DNA of 64,000 nt from Novosphingobium sp. ST904 (GCF_001298105.1 NZ_LGJH01000166.1:124001-188000), one strand, 5' to 3'; positions 9,757 to 20,390 are shown, counted from the stretch's first letter. Made by a program: numbers and translations. The notes: generated from the sequence alone by a model not told the origin.

Positions 9757-10503
9757 TCAGGCGACGCCCAGTTCCTTGAGCTTCGCGACCAGCGCATCGA
9801 CGTCGGCGACCTTCACGCCCGCCGAGCGGACGGGCGGCTCGGAGACCTTGAGGGTCTTGAGGCGCGGGGTGATGTCGACGCCGTAATCGGCGGCGGTCTT
9901 CACATCGAGCTGCTTCTTCTTTGCCTTCATGATGTTGGGCAGCGAAGCATAGCGCGGCTCGTTCAGGCGAAGGTCGGTGGTGACGATCGCGGGAAGCGCG
10001 AGCTTGACGGTTTCAAGGCCGCCATCGACTTCGCGGGTCACGGCAACGTGATCGCCCTCGATCTCGACCTTGCTGGCGAAGGTGCCCTGCGGGCGACCCA
10101 GCAGCGCGGCGAGCATCTGGCCGGTCTGGTTCGAATCGTCGTCGATCGCCTGCTTGCCGAGGATCACGAGGCCCGGATTCTCTTCGGCGACGATCGCCTT
10201 GAGGATCTTGGCGACGGCCAGCGGTTCCACTTCGGCATCGGTTTCGATCAGGATCGCGCGGTCGGCACCCATGGCGAGTGCGGTGCGCAGCGTGTCCTGT
10301 GCCTTGGCCGGGCCGACCGAGACAGCGACGATCTCTTCAGCCTTGCCCGCTTCCTTGAGGCGGATGGCTTCCTCGACCGCGATCTCGTCGAACGGGTTCA
10401 TGCTCATCTTGACGTTGGCAAGGTCAACGCCGGTGCCGTCAGCTTTCACGCGCGGCTTCACGTTATAGTCGATCACCCGCTTTACGGGCACGAGGATCTT
10501 CAT
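9757..10503 (-). CDS. etfB: electron transfer flavoprotein subunit beta
   Basis: A 248-residue complete ETF beta chain beginning MKILVPVKRVIDYNVKPRV. Family blocks include KMSMNPFDEIAVEEAIRLKE and the AMP-binding region with ILGKQAIDDDSNQTGQMLAA. It pairs with EtfA in the soluble heterodimer. The ATG at 10503 is preceded by GAGGACC and chosen over an upstream in-frame codon because the family always starts at this MKILVPVK. First gene of the operon, with a palindromic operator about 80 bp upstream. Confidence 0.95.
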   Translation of the reverse strand: MKILVPVKRVIDYNVKPRVKADGTGVDLANVKMSMNPFDEIAVEEAIRLKEAGKAEEIVAVSVGPAKAQDTLRTALAMGADRAILIETDAEVEPLAVAKILKAIVAEENPGLVILGKQAIDDDSNQTGQMLAALLGRPQGTFASKVEIEGDHVAVTREVDGGLETVKLALPAIVTTDLRLNEPRYASLPNIMKAKKKQLDVKTAADYGVDITPRLKTLKVSEPPVRSAGVKVADVDALVAKLKELGVA

Positions 10504-10582
10504 CTGATCGGGTCCTCTCATTTCAGGCACGGCACTATTTAGCCGCTCGATTAAATCCACTCAAGGCACGCCTAATAGGCAA

Positions 10583-10598
10583 TTGACGTATACGTCAA
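10583..10598. promoter_or_regulatory. 16-bp palindromic operator upstream of etfB
   Basis: TTGACGTATACGTCAA is a perfect inverted repeat. On the minus strand its left half supplies a TTGACG -35 element, and TATTAG at 10572-10577 is a possible -10 (15-bp spacing), so a bound protein would block etfBA transcription. The ACGT-centred shape recalls LiuR- or TetR-type operators of fatty-acid and branched amino-acid catabolism genes. That link is an inference. The rest of the 312-bp gap 10504-10815 holds only this promoter region and the sucC terminator. Confidence 0.5.
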
Positions 10599-10751
10599 GT
10601 CCTGCCGGCGGCGAGATGAGCCCTTCGAGGGATCACAATGGGCGCCATATCGCAAATCCGCGAAAAGTGGCATCGCCCCGGCAGAAACGGCGGGCCCAGA
10701 ATAACTTTGAGTTCGAAAAGGCAGGCTTGGACCCCGGCTTCAAACGCAAAA

Positions 10752-10777
10752 CGGCGGGGGCTCGTAAACCCCCGCCG
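10752..10777 (-). terminator. intrinsic terminator of sucC
   Basis: A nine-pair GC stem (CGGCGGGGG / CCCCCGCCG) with an eight-base loop sits 39 bp past the sucC stop. On the minus strand it is followed by TTTTGCGTTTG. This supports sucC being a single-gene transcript. Confidence 0.8.
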
Positions 10778-10815
10778 CTGCATTATCCGATATGGGATCG
10801 CGTGTGATCCAAGGA

Positions 10816-12015
<1,200 letters not shown>

Positions 12016-12180
12016 TGCTGAAATCGCTTTCTGCTGGAGTGTCAGAGGAAAGGCGCGGGAGGGCCCCGATTTTTACCGCGCCGCATAAGCACATCCCTGC
12101 GCGCTTGAAAAGTCCCGTTCCCTGCGCAATGGGATCACCTGACCCCTCCAGATCGTCCGGATAGCCAGAACGACTCGCGC

Positions 12181-12975
12181 ATGATCGATCGCGACAGACT
12201 TGAAGCCATTGTCCGTGAAGCCGGACGTATCGCCATGGCCGGATGGCCGGGGGACGGCCATGTCCTTGAGCACTGGGAAAAAACGCCCGGAAGCCCCGTG
12301 AGCGCGGCGGATATCGAGGTCGATTCCTTTCTCAAGCGCGAACTTTCCAGCCTGCTGCCTTCGGCGGGCTGGCTTTCCGAGGAAACTGCCGATTCTCCCG
12401 CGCGGCAGGGGCACGAACTGGTCTGGCTGGTCGATCCGATCGACGGAACCCGCGATTTCATCGCCGGCAGGGATGGCTGGGCCATCTCGGTAGCGCTGGT
12501 GAACACCCGCCGCCCGTTGCTGGGCCTGCTGTATGCTCCGGCGCGTTGCCGCGATGCGGGCGGCGAATTCTGGTACGGCGAGGCGGGCAAGGGCAGCAGC
12601 CGCAACGGCGTGCCGCTGCGCGCCAGCCACCGCGAGACGCTGGCCGGTGCACGCGTTCCGGCGAAGAAGCTGGCGAGCGAGGATGCCGATCTCACGCTCG
12701 TGAGCCAGCCGAACTCGATCGCGCTGCGCATGGCGTTGATCGCGGCGAACGAGGCCGACCTGCTGGCGACCCTGCGCTGGGGTTACGAGTGGGACATCGC
12801 CGCTGCCGGATTGATCGCACGCGAGGCAGGCGCCGCCGTGACCGATGCTTTCGGCAAGCCTCTCAATTACAACAAGCACGACCCCCGCGCCTTTGGCGTT
12901 CTGGTCAGCTCGCCCGCGATTCACGAGGCCGCGGTGGAACGCCTGGCAGACCGCGCCCGCCGATTCTCGGCCTGA
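12181..12975 (+). CDS. inositol monophosphatase family protein (CysQ-like 3'(2'),5'-bisphosphate nucleotidase)
   Basis: A 264-residue Mg-dependent phosphatase. The three metal motifs of the superfamily are present: the acidic pair at EET (residues 65-67), the DPIDGTRDFI box, and the late WDIAAAGLIAREAGA box. The DPIDGT-RDF form and the preceding SAADIEVD are typical of CysQ-type enzymes, which recycle PAP from sulfate assimilation. Inositol-1-phosphatase or histidinol-phosphatase activity cannot be excluded. It stands alone, divergent from sucC, with 165 bp between the two starts. Confidence 0.8.
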   Translation: MIDRDRLEAIVREAGRIAMAGWPGDGHVLEHWEKTPGSPVSAADIEVDSFLKRELSSLLPSAGWLSEETADSPARQGHELVWLVDPIDGTRDFIAGRDGWAISVALVNTRRPLLGLLYAPARCRDAGGEFWYGEAGKGSSRNGVPLRASHRETLAGARVPAKKLASEDADLTLVSQPNSIALRMALIAANEADLLATLRWGYEWDIAAAGLIAREAGAAVTDAFGKPLNYNKHDPRAFGVLVSSPAIHEAAVERLADRARRFSA

Positions 12976-13249
12976 GCCGGCGGGGCTTGCCGGCAACGTC
13001 TCTGCCGACTTACGCAATTATCTTGCGTTTTATCGAAGCGCACACTAAATGGCCCCCGACGACCGGCGCGTAGGGTACTTCCCTGCCGCAATCCGAGAGC
13101 AGCGTGACGTCCCGATGCGGACCGGCCCGGACGAGCGGTTGTCCTTTTGAACAAGCTTCCTTCTTCACGCAGGGTCGCCCGTAACGACACCTTGCTGTGT
13201 GCGCGGGCCAAGAACCTTCCGCGTGCCCCGCACCTTGTGAAAGTGACAC

Positions 13250-14749
13250 ATGTCCTATTTCTCCGAACTTGGTCTGGCCGAGCCGATTCTCCGTGCGCTC
13301 GCGGCCAAGGGCTACACTGATCCCTCGCCGATCCAGCGCCAGTCGATTCCCGCGCTGCTCGAGGGCCGTGACATTCTCGGCATCGCGCAGACCGGTACCG
13401 GCAAGACCGCCGCGTTCTCGCTGCCTTCGCTGCACCGCCTCGCCAGCGACCCCAAGCCGCGCCAGAACGCCGGCTGCCGCATGCTGGTGCTTTCGCCGAC
13501 CCGCGAACTGGCGGCGCAGATCGCCGACAACATGCGCGGCTATGCCAAGTTCCTGAACCTTTCGGTCCAGTGCATCTTCGGCGGCGTGCCGGCCGGCAAG
13601 CAGGCCCGTGCGCTTGAGCGCGGCACCGACATCCTCGTTGCCACGCCCGGCCGCCTGCTCGACCTGATCGACAGCCGCGCGCTGACCCTGCGCCATGTCG
13701 AGATCTTCGTGCTCGACGAAGCCGACCAGATGATGGACCTCGGCTTCATCGTCCCGCTCAAGCGCGTTGCCGCGCTCCTGCCCAAGCAGCGCCAGAGCCT
13801 GTTCTTCTCGGCCACCATGCCGCAGGCGATTGCCGAACTGGGCAAGCAGTTCATCAACAACCCGGTCAAGGTCGAAGTCGCCCCGCAGTCGACCACGGCC
13901 GAGCGCGTCGAACAGTACGCCACCTTCATCAACCAGGCCGAGAAGCAGGCGCTGCTTACCCTCAGCCTGCGTGACGGCCTGGCCGAAGACGCCGCCGAAA
14001 AGGCCGAGCATGGCGCGATCGACCGTGCGCTGGTCTTCACCCGCACCAAGCACGGCGCCGACCGCGTGGTCCGCCACCTTGTCGCCGCCGGCATCCCGGC
14101 TGCCGCGATCCATGGCAACAAGAGCCAGGCCCAGCGCACCGCAGCGCTCGGCGGCTTCCGCCAGGGTACGGTGCGCGTCCTCGTCGCCACCGACATCGCC
14201 GCACGCGGCATCGATGTCAGCGGCGTCAGCCACGTCTACAACTTCGAAATCCCGAACGTTGCCGAACAGTACGTCCACCGCATCGGCCGCACCGCGCGTG
14301 CCGGCGCCGATGGCGTTGCGATCAGCTACGTCGCGCCGGACGAGAAGCCCTATATCCGCGACATCGAGAAGCTGACCCGCGTCAAGCTGGCTGCCCTTGG
14401 CCTGCCCGAGGATTTCCAGAAGCAGGCGGCCCGCCTGCCCGCGCCGTCGCGCCAGGCTCCCGCCGCCCCGCAGGGTGCCGGTCGCGGTGGCAACCGCAAC
14501 GAACGCGGCGGCGATCGCAACCGCAGCCAGCAGCCGCGCCGCGATCGCAGCGATCGTCCGCAGGGCGAGCGTACCGGCGAGCGCCGTGGCGACGACCGTC
14601 GCCGGGACGACCGTCCGCGCAGCGATGCCCCGCGCGGCGAACGCCGTGAGCATGGCACCGAGGATCAGGGCGAGCGCAAGCGTCGTTTCCGTCCGCGCGG
14701 CGCCAAGACCGTCGGCACGCACAAGGGCGCCGTCCGCCGCGCGAGCTGA
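13250..14749 (+). CDS. rhlE: DEAD-box RNA helicase, RhlE-type
   Basis: A 499-residue ATP-dependent RNA helicase. Visible motifs in order: Q-motif (GYTDPSPIQRQSIP), motif I AQTGTGKT, Ia PTRELAAQ, II DEAD (VLDEADQMMDLGF), III SAT, V TDIAARGIDV and VI HRIGRTARAG. After residue 390 there is a low-complexity tail rich in Arg, Gly, Asp and Gln, common in RhlE and CsdA proteins and probably an RNA-binding tail. The gene has a 274-bp upstream gap without another gene and ends with its own terminator, so it is monocistronic. Such genes are often cold-inducible through a long 5' leader; that has not been shown here. Confidence 0.92.
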   Translation: MSYFSELGLAEPILRALAAKGYTDPSPIQRQSIPALLEGRDILGIAQTGTGKTAAFSLPSLHRLASDPKPRQNAGCRMLVLSPTRELAAQIADNMRGYAKFLNLSVQCIFGGVPAGKQARALERGTDILVATPGRLLDLIDSRALTLRHVEIFVLDEADQMMDLGFIVPLKRVAALLPKQRQSLFFSATMPQAIAELGKQFINNPVKVEVAPQSTTAERVEQYATFINQAEKQALLTLSLRDGLAEDAAEKAEHGAIDRALVFTRTKHGADRVVRHLVAAGIPAAAIHGNKSQAQRTAALGGFRQGTVRVLVATDIAARGIDVSGVSHVYNFEIPNVAEQYVHRIGRTARAGADGVAISYVAPDEKPYIRDIEKLTRVKLAALGLPEDFQKQAARLPAPSRQAPAAPQGAGRGGNRNERGGDRNRSQQPRRDRSDRPQGERTGERRGDDRRRDDRPRSDAPRGERREHGTEDQGERKRRFRPRGAKTVGTHKGAVRRAS

Positions 14750-14781
14750 TCGCCGGCCCGGATCGCACCGGATCGTAAGGG

Positions 14782-14823
14782 AAGGGATGCAGGGGCTCGG
14801 GCCTTTCTGCATCCTTTTCTTTT
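14782..14823 (+). terminator. intrinsic terminator of rhlE
   Basis: The stem GGATGCAG / CTGCATCC, extended by A-T and G-U pairs to 11 bp, is followed by TTTTCTTTT on the plus strand. It lies 33 bp after the helicase stop and is a textbook rho-independent signal. Confidence 0.88.
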
Positions 14824-14870
14824 GGGGCTGCCCTAGCCACGGGCCGGGCGCGGGCGCATAAGCCCCGGCC

Positions 14871-15605
14871 ATGCCATCGATTTCCGGTCCCGGCCTCTGG
14901 GCGCTCTGCGTTTCAGCCGTCACGATGACGGCGATCGTGGGATTGCGCTATCTCGGGACCTCGGGTCTCTTCGCATGGATTACCGCGCGGGTGCGCCCGG
15001 GCCTCTACCGGGGCATGGACCGCCAGATCAGGGCCGAGATCGGCTGGTCTCTGGCCTCCTCGGCGATTTACGGCATTCCGGCAGGCGTGGTCGCTTGGGG
15101 CTGGCAGGCCCATGGCTGGACCCTGATCTACACCGATCCGCTGGCCCGCCCCTTGTGGTGGATGCCGCTTTCGCTGCTGCTCTATCTCTTCCTTCACGAC
15201 ACCTGGTTCTACTGGACCCATCGCTGGATGCACCGGCCGAAGGTGTTCCGGGCGATGCATGCCGTCCATCACGCCAGCAAGCCGCCCACCGCCTGGGCAG
15301 CGATGAGCTTCCACCCGCTGGAGGCCGTGACCGGCGCCGTGGTGGTTCCCGCGCTCGTGTTCGTCGTGCCGATCCACGTCGGCATGCTCGCCCTGGTGCT
15401 GACGATCATGACGGTGATGGGAATCGCCAATCACATGGGTTGGGAGATGTTCCCCCGCGCCCTCGTCCATTCGCGCATCGGCCACTGGCTGATAACGGCG
15501 AGCCATCATCACCGCCATCATGAGCTATACCGATGCAATTACGGCCTCTATTTTCGCTTCTGGGATCATCTGTGCGGAACCGACCGGGGCGTTTCGGCGC
15601 CCTGA
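14871..15605 (+). CDS. sterol desaturase / fatty-acid hydroxylase family membrane protein
   Basis: A 244-residue integral membrane di-iron enzyme. The three His boxes that bind the iron pair are visible: HDTWFYWTHRWMH (about residues 107-119), HAVHH, and HHHRHH near residue 213. Four or five hydrophobic segments surround them. The family includes beta-carotene hydroxylases, sterol C4/C5 oxidases and lipid hydroxylases. Length and His-box spacing fit the small bacterial members, which often act on carotenoids or fatty acids; the substrate cannot be told from the sequence. The next gene overlaps its 3' end. Confidence 0.82.
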   Translation: MPSISGPGLWALCVSAVTMTAIVGLRYLGTSGLFAWITARVRPGLYRGMDRQIRAEIGWSLASSAIYGIPAGVVAWGWQAHGWTLIYTDPLARPLWWMPLSLLLYLFLHDTWFYWTHRWMHRPKVFRAMHAVHHASKPPTAWAAMSFHPLEAVTGAVVVPALVFVVPIHVGMLALVLTIMTVMGIANHMGWEMFPRALVHSRIGHWLITASHHHRHHELYRCNYGLYFRFWDHLCGTDRGVSAP

Positions 15606-16021
15606 TCCTGCTGCTTTGCGCGCCGCTGGCCGGTGGGGCCGCAGCACCGGGAGTGGATGTGAGCGTGGCGGTCACCGCGCTGCGCTCGCAGAAGGGGCAG
15701 GTACTGGCCTGTCTCACCACCAATCCCAAGGCTTTCCCCAATTGCGAGAAGGATCCCGCCGCGCGCAAGCTTACCGTTGCCGTGACGGGGCCGGTCACGC
15801 TGGATTTCGGCAGGGTTCCCGAGGGGCGCTATGCCATCTCGCTGATTCATGACGAGAACGGCAACGGCAAGCTCGACACCGCGCTGATGATGCCGCGCGA
15901 GGGATTCGGGTTTTCCCGGGATGCGCCGGTGCGGATGGGGCCGCCCAGCTTCGAGAAGGCCGCGTTCGACGTGGGCGGGGCCGACGTCCGCCTCGCGATC
16001 AGGATGCGCTATCTCCTGTAG
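15533..16021 (+). CDS. secreted DUF2141 family protein
   Basis: A 162-residue protein with the DUF2141 pattern: a beta-rich domain with VAVTGPVTLDFGRVPEGRYA, then the HDENGNGKLDT acidic loop and the GFGFSRDAP block. A hydrophobic leader (ALILLLCAPLAGGAAAP) indicates export. The longest ATG start at 15533 overlaps the hydroxylase gene by 73 nt. A GTG at 15572 (reading V-R-N-R-P-G) would shorten the overlap to 34 nt and give a more typical signal peptide. Either way the two genes are likely co-translated. The biological role of DUF2141 is unknown. Confidence 0.78.
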   Translation: MQLRPLFSLLGSSVRNRPGRFGALILLLCAPLAGGAAAPGVDVSVAVTALRSQKGQVLACLTTNPKAFPNCEKDPAARKLTVAVTGPVTLDFGRVPEGRYAISLIHDENGNGKLDTALMMPREGFGFSRDAPVRMGPPSFEKAAFDVGGADVRLAIRMRYLL

Positions 16022-16102
16022 TCTGCATGGATAATTCGCGGCAGCCACAGCGCAGTATTTAAAGCGCTTGCCGCTCCCGATCCTGCCGCTTACCCCGGAG
16101 CG

Positions 16103-17392
16103 GTGAGCAGGGAAGAGGATATCGTCGAGGAGGTGGTTGAAACGGCCACCGCGGACCTGGTTCCGCCGCCCGTACACGGCACGTTCTCGCCGTTCCGGTA
16201 TCCGGTGTTCCGCGCGATCTGGATCGCCAACCTGTTCTCCAACCTCGGTTCCACCCTGCAAGGCGTGGGCGCGGCCTGGCTGATGACGGAACTGACCCCT
16301 TCGCACCAGCTCGTGGCACTGGTGCAGGCCTCCGCCACGGTGCCGATCATGCTGTTCGGCGTCTTTGCCGGGGCCATCGCCGACAACTTCGATCGCCGCA
16401 TCGTCATGCTGGCAGCGCAGATCGGCATGCTGGTGGTTTCGGCGGCACTGGCCATCATGGCCTATGCGGGCTGGTTGACCCCGTTCCTGCTGCTTGCCTT
16501 CACGCTCAGCGTGGGAACGGGAACCGCGCTCAATTCACCGGCCTGGCAGGCTTCGGTGCGCCAGCAGGTGGATCATGACAAGCTGCCGCAGGCGATCGCG
16601 CTGAATTCGATATCGTTCAACATTGCGCGCTCGATCGGCCCTGCGGTGGGCGGCTTGCTGATCTCCCTGTGGAACGTGTCTTTCGCCTTTGCGATCAATG
16701 CGGTCAGCTATGTCGGCCTGATCTGCGTGCTGCTCTGGTGGAAGCCGGAAGCCCGCCAGATAAACCGCCGCCCGATCCTGCCCGCAGTGGCCACCGGCCT
16801 GCGGTTCTGTTTCGGCAACCGGCCGCTGCGCCGCCTGCTCATTCGCGGCTTTGCGCTGGGCTTCAGCCTTGCCGCCTACCAGGGGCTGCTGCCCGCCGTC
16901 ATCAACGATTCGATGCAGGGCACCGAGATCGACTTCGGGATCATGCTCGGCCTGTTCGGCATAGGCTCGATCGTAACCGCGCCGTTCATCGGCAAGATTC
17001 GCCGGATGCTGGGGCTGGAGGGAATTCTGGCCCTGGGATCGGCGATGTTCGTCTTCTCGTTCTCGCTCGTCGCGGTCGCGCATGAACTGATCTACGCGCT
17101 CCCGGCCGCTTTCGTGGCGGGCATGGCATGGGTGCTGATCCTGACCACGCTCAACACGGCGGTCCAGCTGCGTTCTCCCGACGATATCCTCGGCCGCTGC
17201 CTGTCGATCTACCAGGCGGTGACGTTCGGCGGCATGGCGCTCGGCGCATGGACCTGGGGCGCGCTGGCGGACTGGCGCGACCTTGCCTTCGCACTGCACG
17301 CCGCCTCGATCTTCCTCATCGTTTCTTTCGTGGTGCTGCGATTCCTGGCCCCGCTTCCCCGGCTCGGCGAAGGCGTCCTGCGTCCGACCTGA
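16103..17392 (+). CDS. MFS transporter of the EntS/enterobactin-exporter type
   Basis: A 429-residue permease with 12 predicted membrane segments after a 30-residue acidic N-terminal tail. The opening PVFRAIWIANLFSNLGSTLQ and the loop GAIADNFDRRIVMLAAQ are typical of the EntS-like drug/siderophore exporter group. The fifth helix region (NSPAWQASVRQQV, then ALNSISFNIARSIGPAVGG) also fits. The start is GTG at 16103; the next in-frame Met would remove the first helix. No partner gene nearby reveals the substrate. Confidence 0.8.
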   Translation: MSREEDIVEEVVETATADLVPPPVHGTFSPFRYPVFRAIWIANLFSNLGSTLQGVGAAWLMTELTPSHQLVALVQASATVPIMLFGVFAGAIADNFDRRIVMLAAQIGMLVVSAALAIMAYAGWLTPFLLLAFTLSVGTGTALNSPAWQASVRQQVDHDKLPQAIALNSISFNIARSIGPAVGGLLISLWNVSFAFAINAVSYVGLICVLLWWKPEARQINRRPILPAVATGLRFCFGNRPLRRLLIRGFALGFSLAAYQGLLPAVINDSMQGTEIDFGIMLGLFGIGSIVTAPFIGKIRRMLGLEGILALGSAMFVFSFSLVAVAHELIYALPAAFVAGMAWVLILTTLNTAVQLRSPDDILGRCLSIYQAVTFGGMALGAWTWGALADWRDLAFALHAASIFLIVSFVVLRFLAPLPRLGEGVLRPT

Positions 17393-17451
17393 TCGCGTAG
17401 GGCAACGCGGCCGGGCCTAAACCTTTAATTCACCATGTTGCGCGACAAGCG

Positions 17452-18882
17452 ATGCCGTTGAATGTGCGGGGGCTTTCGATGGATACGTTGCGCGGCCAGT
17501 TTTCCGATCCGGACGGGGCGACGACGGGATTCTCCGGCGACGACGACGACGCGCGCGACCGGATCGTTGCGCCGGTCGGCCAGGACGAGCGCCGCATGCA
17601 GGTGCGGGCCTACAATTTCTGGGCCAGCCTGCTCGAAGACCGGCCGTTCCCCGATATCGCCCAGCTTCATCCCGAAACGCTTCCCGATTTCGGCCCCAAC
17701 AGCGTCCTGCTCGATTTCTCGGCGGGGATCGAGAATCCGGCGGTGGCCTGGCTCGGCGCCGAACTCGCCGGGGAATGCGGTGCCCTGGGCGCGATCCACC
17801 GGCTGGACGACGTGCCGAGTCGGTCGCTGCTGTCGCGCATTACCGATCACTACATGCAGATCCTCGCGAATCAGGCGCCGATCGGGTTCGAGGCCGAATT
17901 CGTCAACCAGCGCGGGGCGACGATCCTCTATCGCGGCATCCTGCTGCCCTTTTCGCGCGGGCATGACGCCATCGACTGCATCTACGGCGTCATCAACTGG
18001 AAGCAGCTCGCCGACCAGTCGAGCACGGACATGCTGATGCGCGCGGTGGACGAGACGCTGGGCGAACCCGGTGCCGAACTCGGGCCGCTCGACCTGCCGC
18101 CGCGCCGGGAAGCGTTGCTGGGGGAATGGGCCGACGGGCCGGTGGAGCAGGTGCTGTCGCTGACGGATCGGCTGCCTCCGGTGGCGTTCGGCGGCGAAGG
18201 AATCCTGGAATCGCCGATCACGCTCGGCAGCGGTGTGCTCGATCTGGACCGGTTAGATGCCGATGTGCTCGAACTCACGGCGGATATGGAACTGGCGGAC
18301 TGGCTGGCTTCCGCGCGCGAACTGGCGCGGGCTGCCATGGGCAGTGAGGACCGTTCGCGGCAGGCGCTTTATGCGGCGCTGGGCAGGGCCTACGATTTTG
18401 CGCTGGCCGCTGCCGATGCACCGCAGGACCTTGCCGCGCTTGTCGAGGATGCCGGTCTCAAGGTGCAGGATCGCGCGCCGCTGGTTCCGCTGGTCAAGCT
18501 CGTCTTCGGGACGGACTACGACAAGACCCGCCTGACCGAATTTGCCGCCGTGATCGCCCACGGCATGCGGCTCGGCCTCGAATGCGGCAGGCTTGCTGCG
18601 CATATCGCCGGGACGGAAGGTGGCATCAAGGCGCTGGTGCGCGACGAGCGCCGCCTTCGCCGCGCGGAGGGGGAGAAGGAGTCTCCGAGCCTTTCCCGGC
18701 ACGAGCGGCTTGTTCGCGGCCTTCGCGGGCTTTCGCCGCGCGCAGAGGAGGAAATCGGCCGGTCCGGTGAATTCACCGTATTGGTCGCGCGCCGGGACGA
18801 GCATGGCGAACTGCGCTTCCTTGGCGAAGTGAGCGATGACGAGGCCCTGCTTCGCCGGGCCGCCCGCCACCTGCTCGGTTGA
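17452..18882 (+). CDS. PAS_5-domain protein with uncharacterised C-terminal half
   Basis: A 476-residue cytoplasmic protein. Residues 45-175 resemble the PAS_5 family (RAYNFWASLLEDRPFPDIAQ, then NSVLLDFSAGIENPAVAWLG), a putative sensory fold seen in alphaproteobacterial regulators. Residues 190-476 are acidic and mostly helical and match no family I know; no kinase, GGDEF, EAL or HTH motif is visible. An alternative start at 17479 (MDTLRGQF) is possible. The gene is flanked by unrelated genes and seems monocistronic. A role in signalling is an inference from the PAS-like part only. Confidence 0.6.
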   Translation: MPLNVRGLSMDTLRGQFSDPDGATTGFSGDDDDARDRIVAPVGQDERRMQVRAYNFWASLLEDRPFPDIAQLHPETLPDFGPNSVLLDFSAGIENPAVAWLGAELAGECGALGAIHRLDDVPSRSLLSRITDHYMQILANQAPIGFEAEFVNQRGATILYRGILLPFSRGHDAIDCIYGVINWKQLADQSSTDMLMRAVDETLGEPGAELGPLDLPPRREALLGEWADGPVEQVLSLTDRLPPVAFGGEGILESPITLGSGVLDLDRLDADVLELTADMELADWLASARELARAAMGSEDRSRQALYAALGRAYDFALAAADAPQDLAALVEDAGLKVQDRAPLVPLVKLVFGTDYDKTRLTEFAAVIAHGMRLGLECGRLAAHIAGTEGGIKALVRDERRLRRAEGEKESPSLSRHERLVRGLRGLSPRAEEEIGRSGEFTVLVARRDEHGELRFLGEVSDDEALLRRAARHLLG

Positions 18883-18991
18883 ACGGCGCGCGATCGCGCC
18901 TTGCAACGGCGAGGCGCGCCGCTAGGCTGCGGCCAAGCGCGAGACGCGCCGCTTCAGCACCGGTTCAGGCCGCAAAGCCCCAAGAGAGAGC

Positions 18992-20353
18992 ATGCCCTTC
19001 GCGCGAATTGCCGCACTCGTTCTGAGTTCCCTGGCGCTGCTCGGCTGGTCCGCCGCGCCGGCAAGCGCACAGTCGATCCTGCGCGACGCGGAAACAGAAG
19101 CCCTGCTCAAGGACATGTCGCGACCGCTCATCACGGCGGCGGGGCTCGACCCCAGCCATGTCGATATCGTCCTCGTCAACGATTCCTCGGTGAACGCCTT
19201 CGTGGCGGGCGGGCAGGCGGTCTACGTCAACAGCGGGCTCATCAACCAGGCCGATACCGCCGCCGAAGTGCAGGGCGTGATCGCGCACGAACTGGGCCAT
19301 GTCACCGGCGGCCATGCCGTGCTGAACCAGGGCGCGCAGCCGGCCACCAATATCTCGATTCTCTCGCTCCTGCTGGGCGCGGCGGCCGCGGCCGTGGGCG
19401 GCGGCGAAGCGGCGATGGGCGTCATCATGGCGGGCCAGCAGGCGGCCATGGGCAAGTACCTCGCCTATAGCCGCTCGCAGGAAGCCTCGGCGGATGCGGC
19501 GGGCGCGCAGTACCTGTCCACGGCGGGAATCAGCGGGCGCGGTTCGGTGGAATTCTTCAAGAAGCTTCAGAACCTCGAGTTCCGCTACGGCTACCGGGCG
19601 CAGGACGGTGACGAGTTCTACTCCACGCACCCCCTCACCGGCGACCGCATCCAGACCTTGCAGGACGTCTACGAAAAGGACCCGGCCTGGTCCAAGCCGG
19701 ACGATGCCAAGCTGCAACAGCGCTTCGTGCGAATGAAGGCCAAGCTGTTCGGCTATCTGGCCGAGCCGCGCGACGTGCTGCGCGTCTATCCTGAGACGGA
19801 CAATTCGGTGCCCGCGCATTACGCCCGCGCCTATGCCTATCACCGCCAGTCGCAGCTCGATCGCGCCCGTGCCGAAACCGATGCCTTGCTGATGGTCGAT
19901 CCCGACGATCCCTATTTCCTGGAACTGAAGGGGCAGGTGCTGCTCGAATCGGGCCAGGCGGCGGAGGCGCTGGTGCCGCTGCGCAAGGCGACCGAACTGA
20001 CCGGCTACCAGCCGCTGATCGCCACGCTGTTCGGCCACGCCCTCATCGCCACCGAAGACCCGGCCCATTTCGCCGAGGCGCAGTCGGTGCTGAAGAACGC
20101 GGTGGCCCGCGACCGGGAGAATCCGTTCACATGGTACCAGCTCGGCACCATCTATGCCGCCAACGGCGATATGCCGCGCGCCCGGCTCGCCAGCGCCGAA
20201 CAGCAATCGCTGACGGGCCAGATGGATGCCGCGCTGATGAATGCGCAGGCGGCCGAAACCGGCCTGCCTACAGGCTCGCCGGACTGGCTGCGCGCGCAGG
20301 ATATCGAGATGCAGGCGCGCGCCGAACTGGAACGTTCCAGGAAGCGCCGCTAG
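18992..20353 (+). CDS. M48 family metalloprotease with TPR tail (BepA-like)
   Basis: A 453-residue periplasmic zinc protease. It has a signal peptide (ALVLSSLALLGWSAAPASA), the catalytic helix VIAHELGHVTGGH with HExxH near residue 97, and the third ligand region SRSQEASADAAGAQYL. From about residue 270 there are helical repeats of TPR type (ARAYAYHRQSQLDRARAETD and following). This order of domains is that of BepA/YfgC, which degrades or assists outer-membrane proteins such as LptD. The hydrophobic stretch at residues 115-145 covers the active-site plug. A DsbA-like gene follows after 37 bp, consistent with shared envelope quality control. Confidence 0.88.
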   Translation: MPFARIAALVLSSLALLGWSAAPASAQSILRDAETEALLKDMSRPLITAAGLDPSHVDIVLVNDSSVNAFVAGGQAVYVNSGLINQADTAAEVQGVIAHELGHVTGGHAVLNQGAQPATNISILSLLLGAAAAAVGGGEAAMGVIMAGQQAAMGKYLAYSRSQEASADAAGAQYLSTAGISGRGSVEFFKKLQNLEFRYGYRAQDGDEFYSTHPLTGDRIQTLQDVYEKDPAWSKPDDAKLQQRFVRMKAKLFGYLAEPRDVLRVYPETDNSVPAHYARAYAYHRQSQLDRARAETDALLMVDPDDPYFLELKGQVLLESGQAAEALVPLRKATELTGYQPLIATLFGHALIATEDPAHFAEAQSVLKNAVARDRENPFTWYQLGTIYAANGDMPRARLASAEQQSLTGQMDAALMNAQAAETGLPTGSPDWLRAQDIEMQARAELERSRKRR

Positions 20354-20390
20354 GGCGGCTGGACACATTACGGGATTCTGGAAAAGACAA

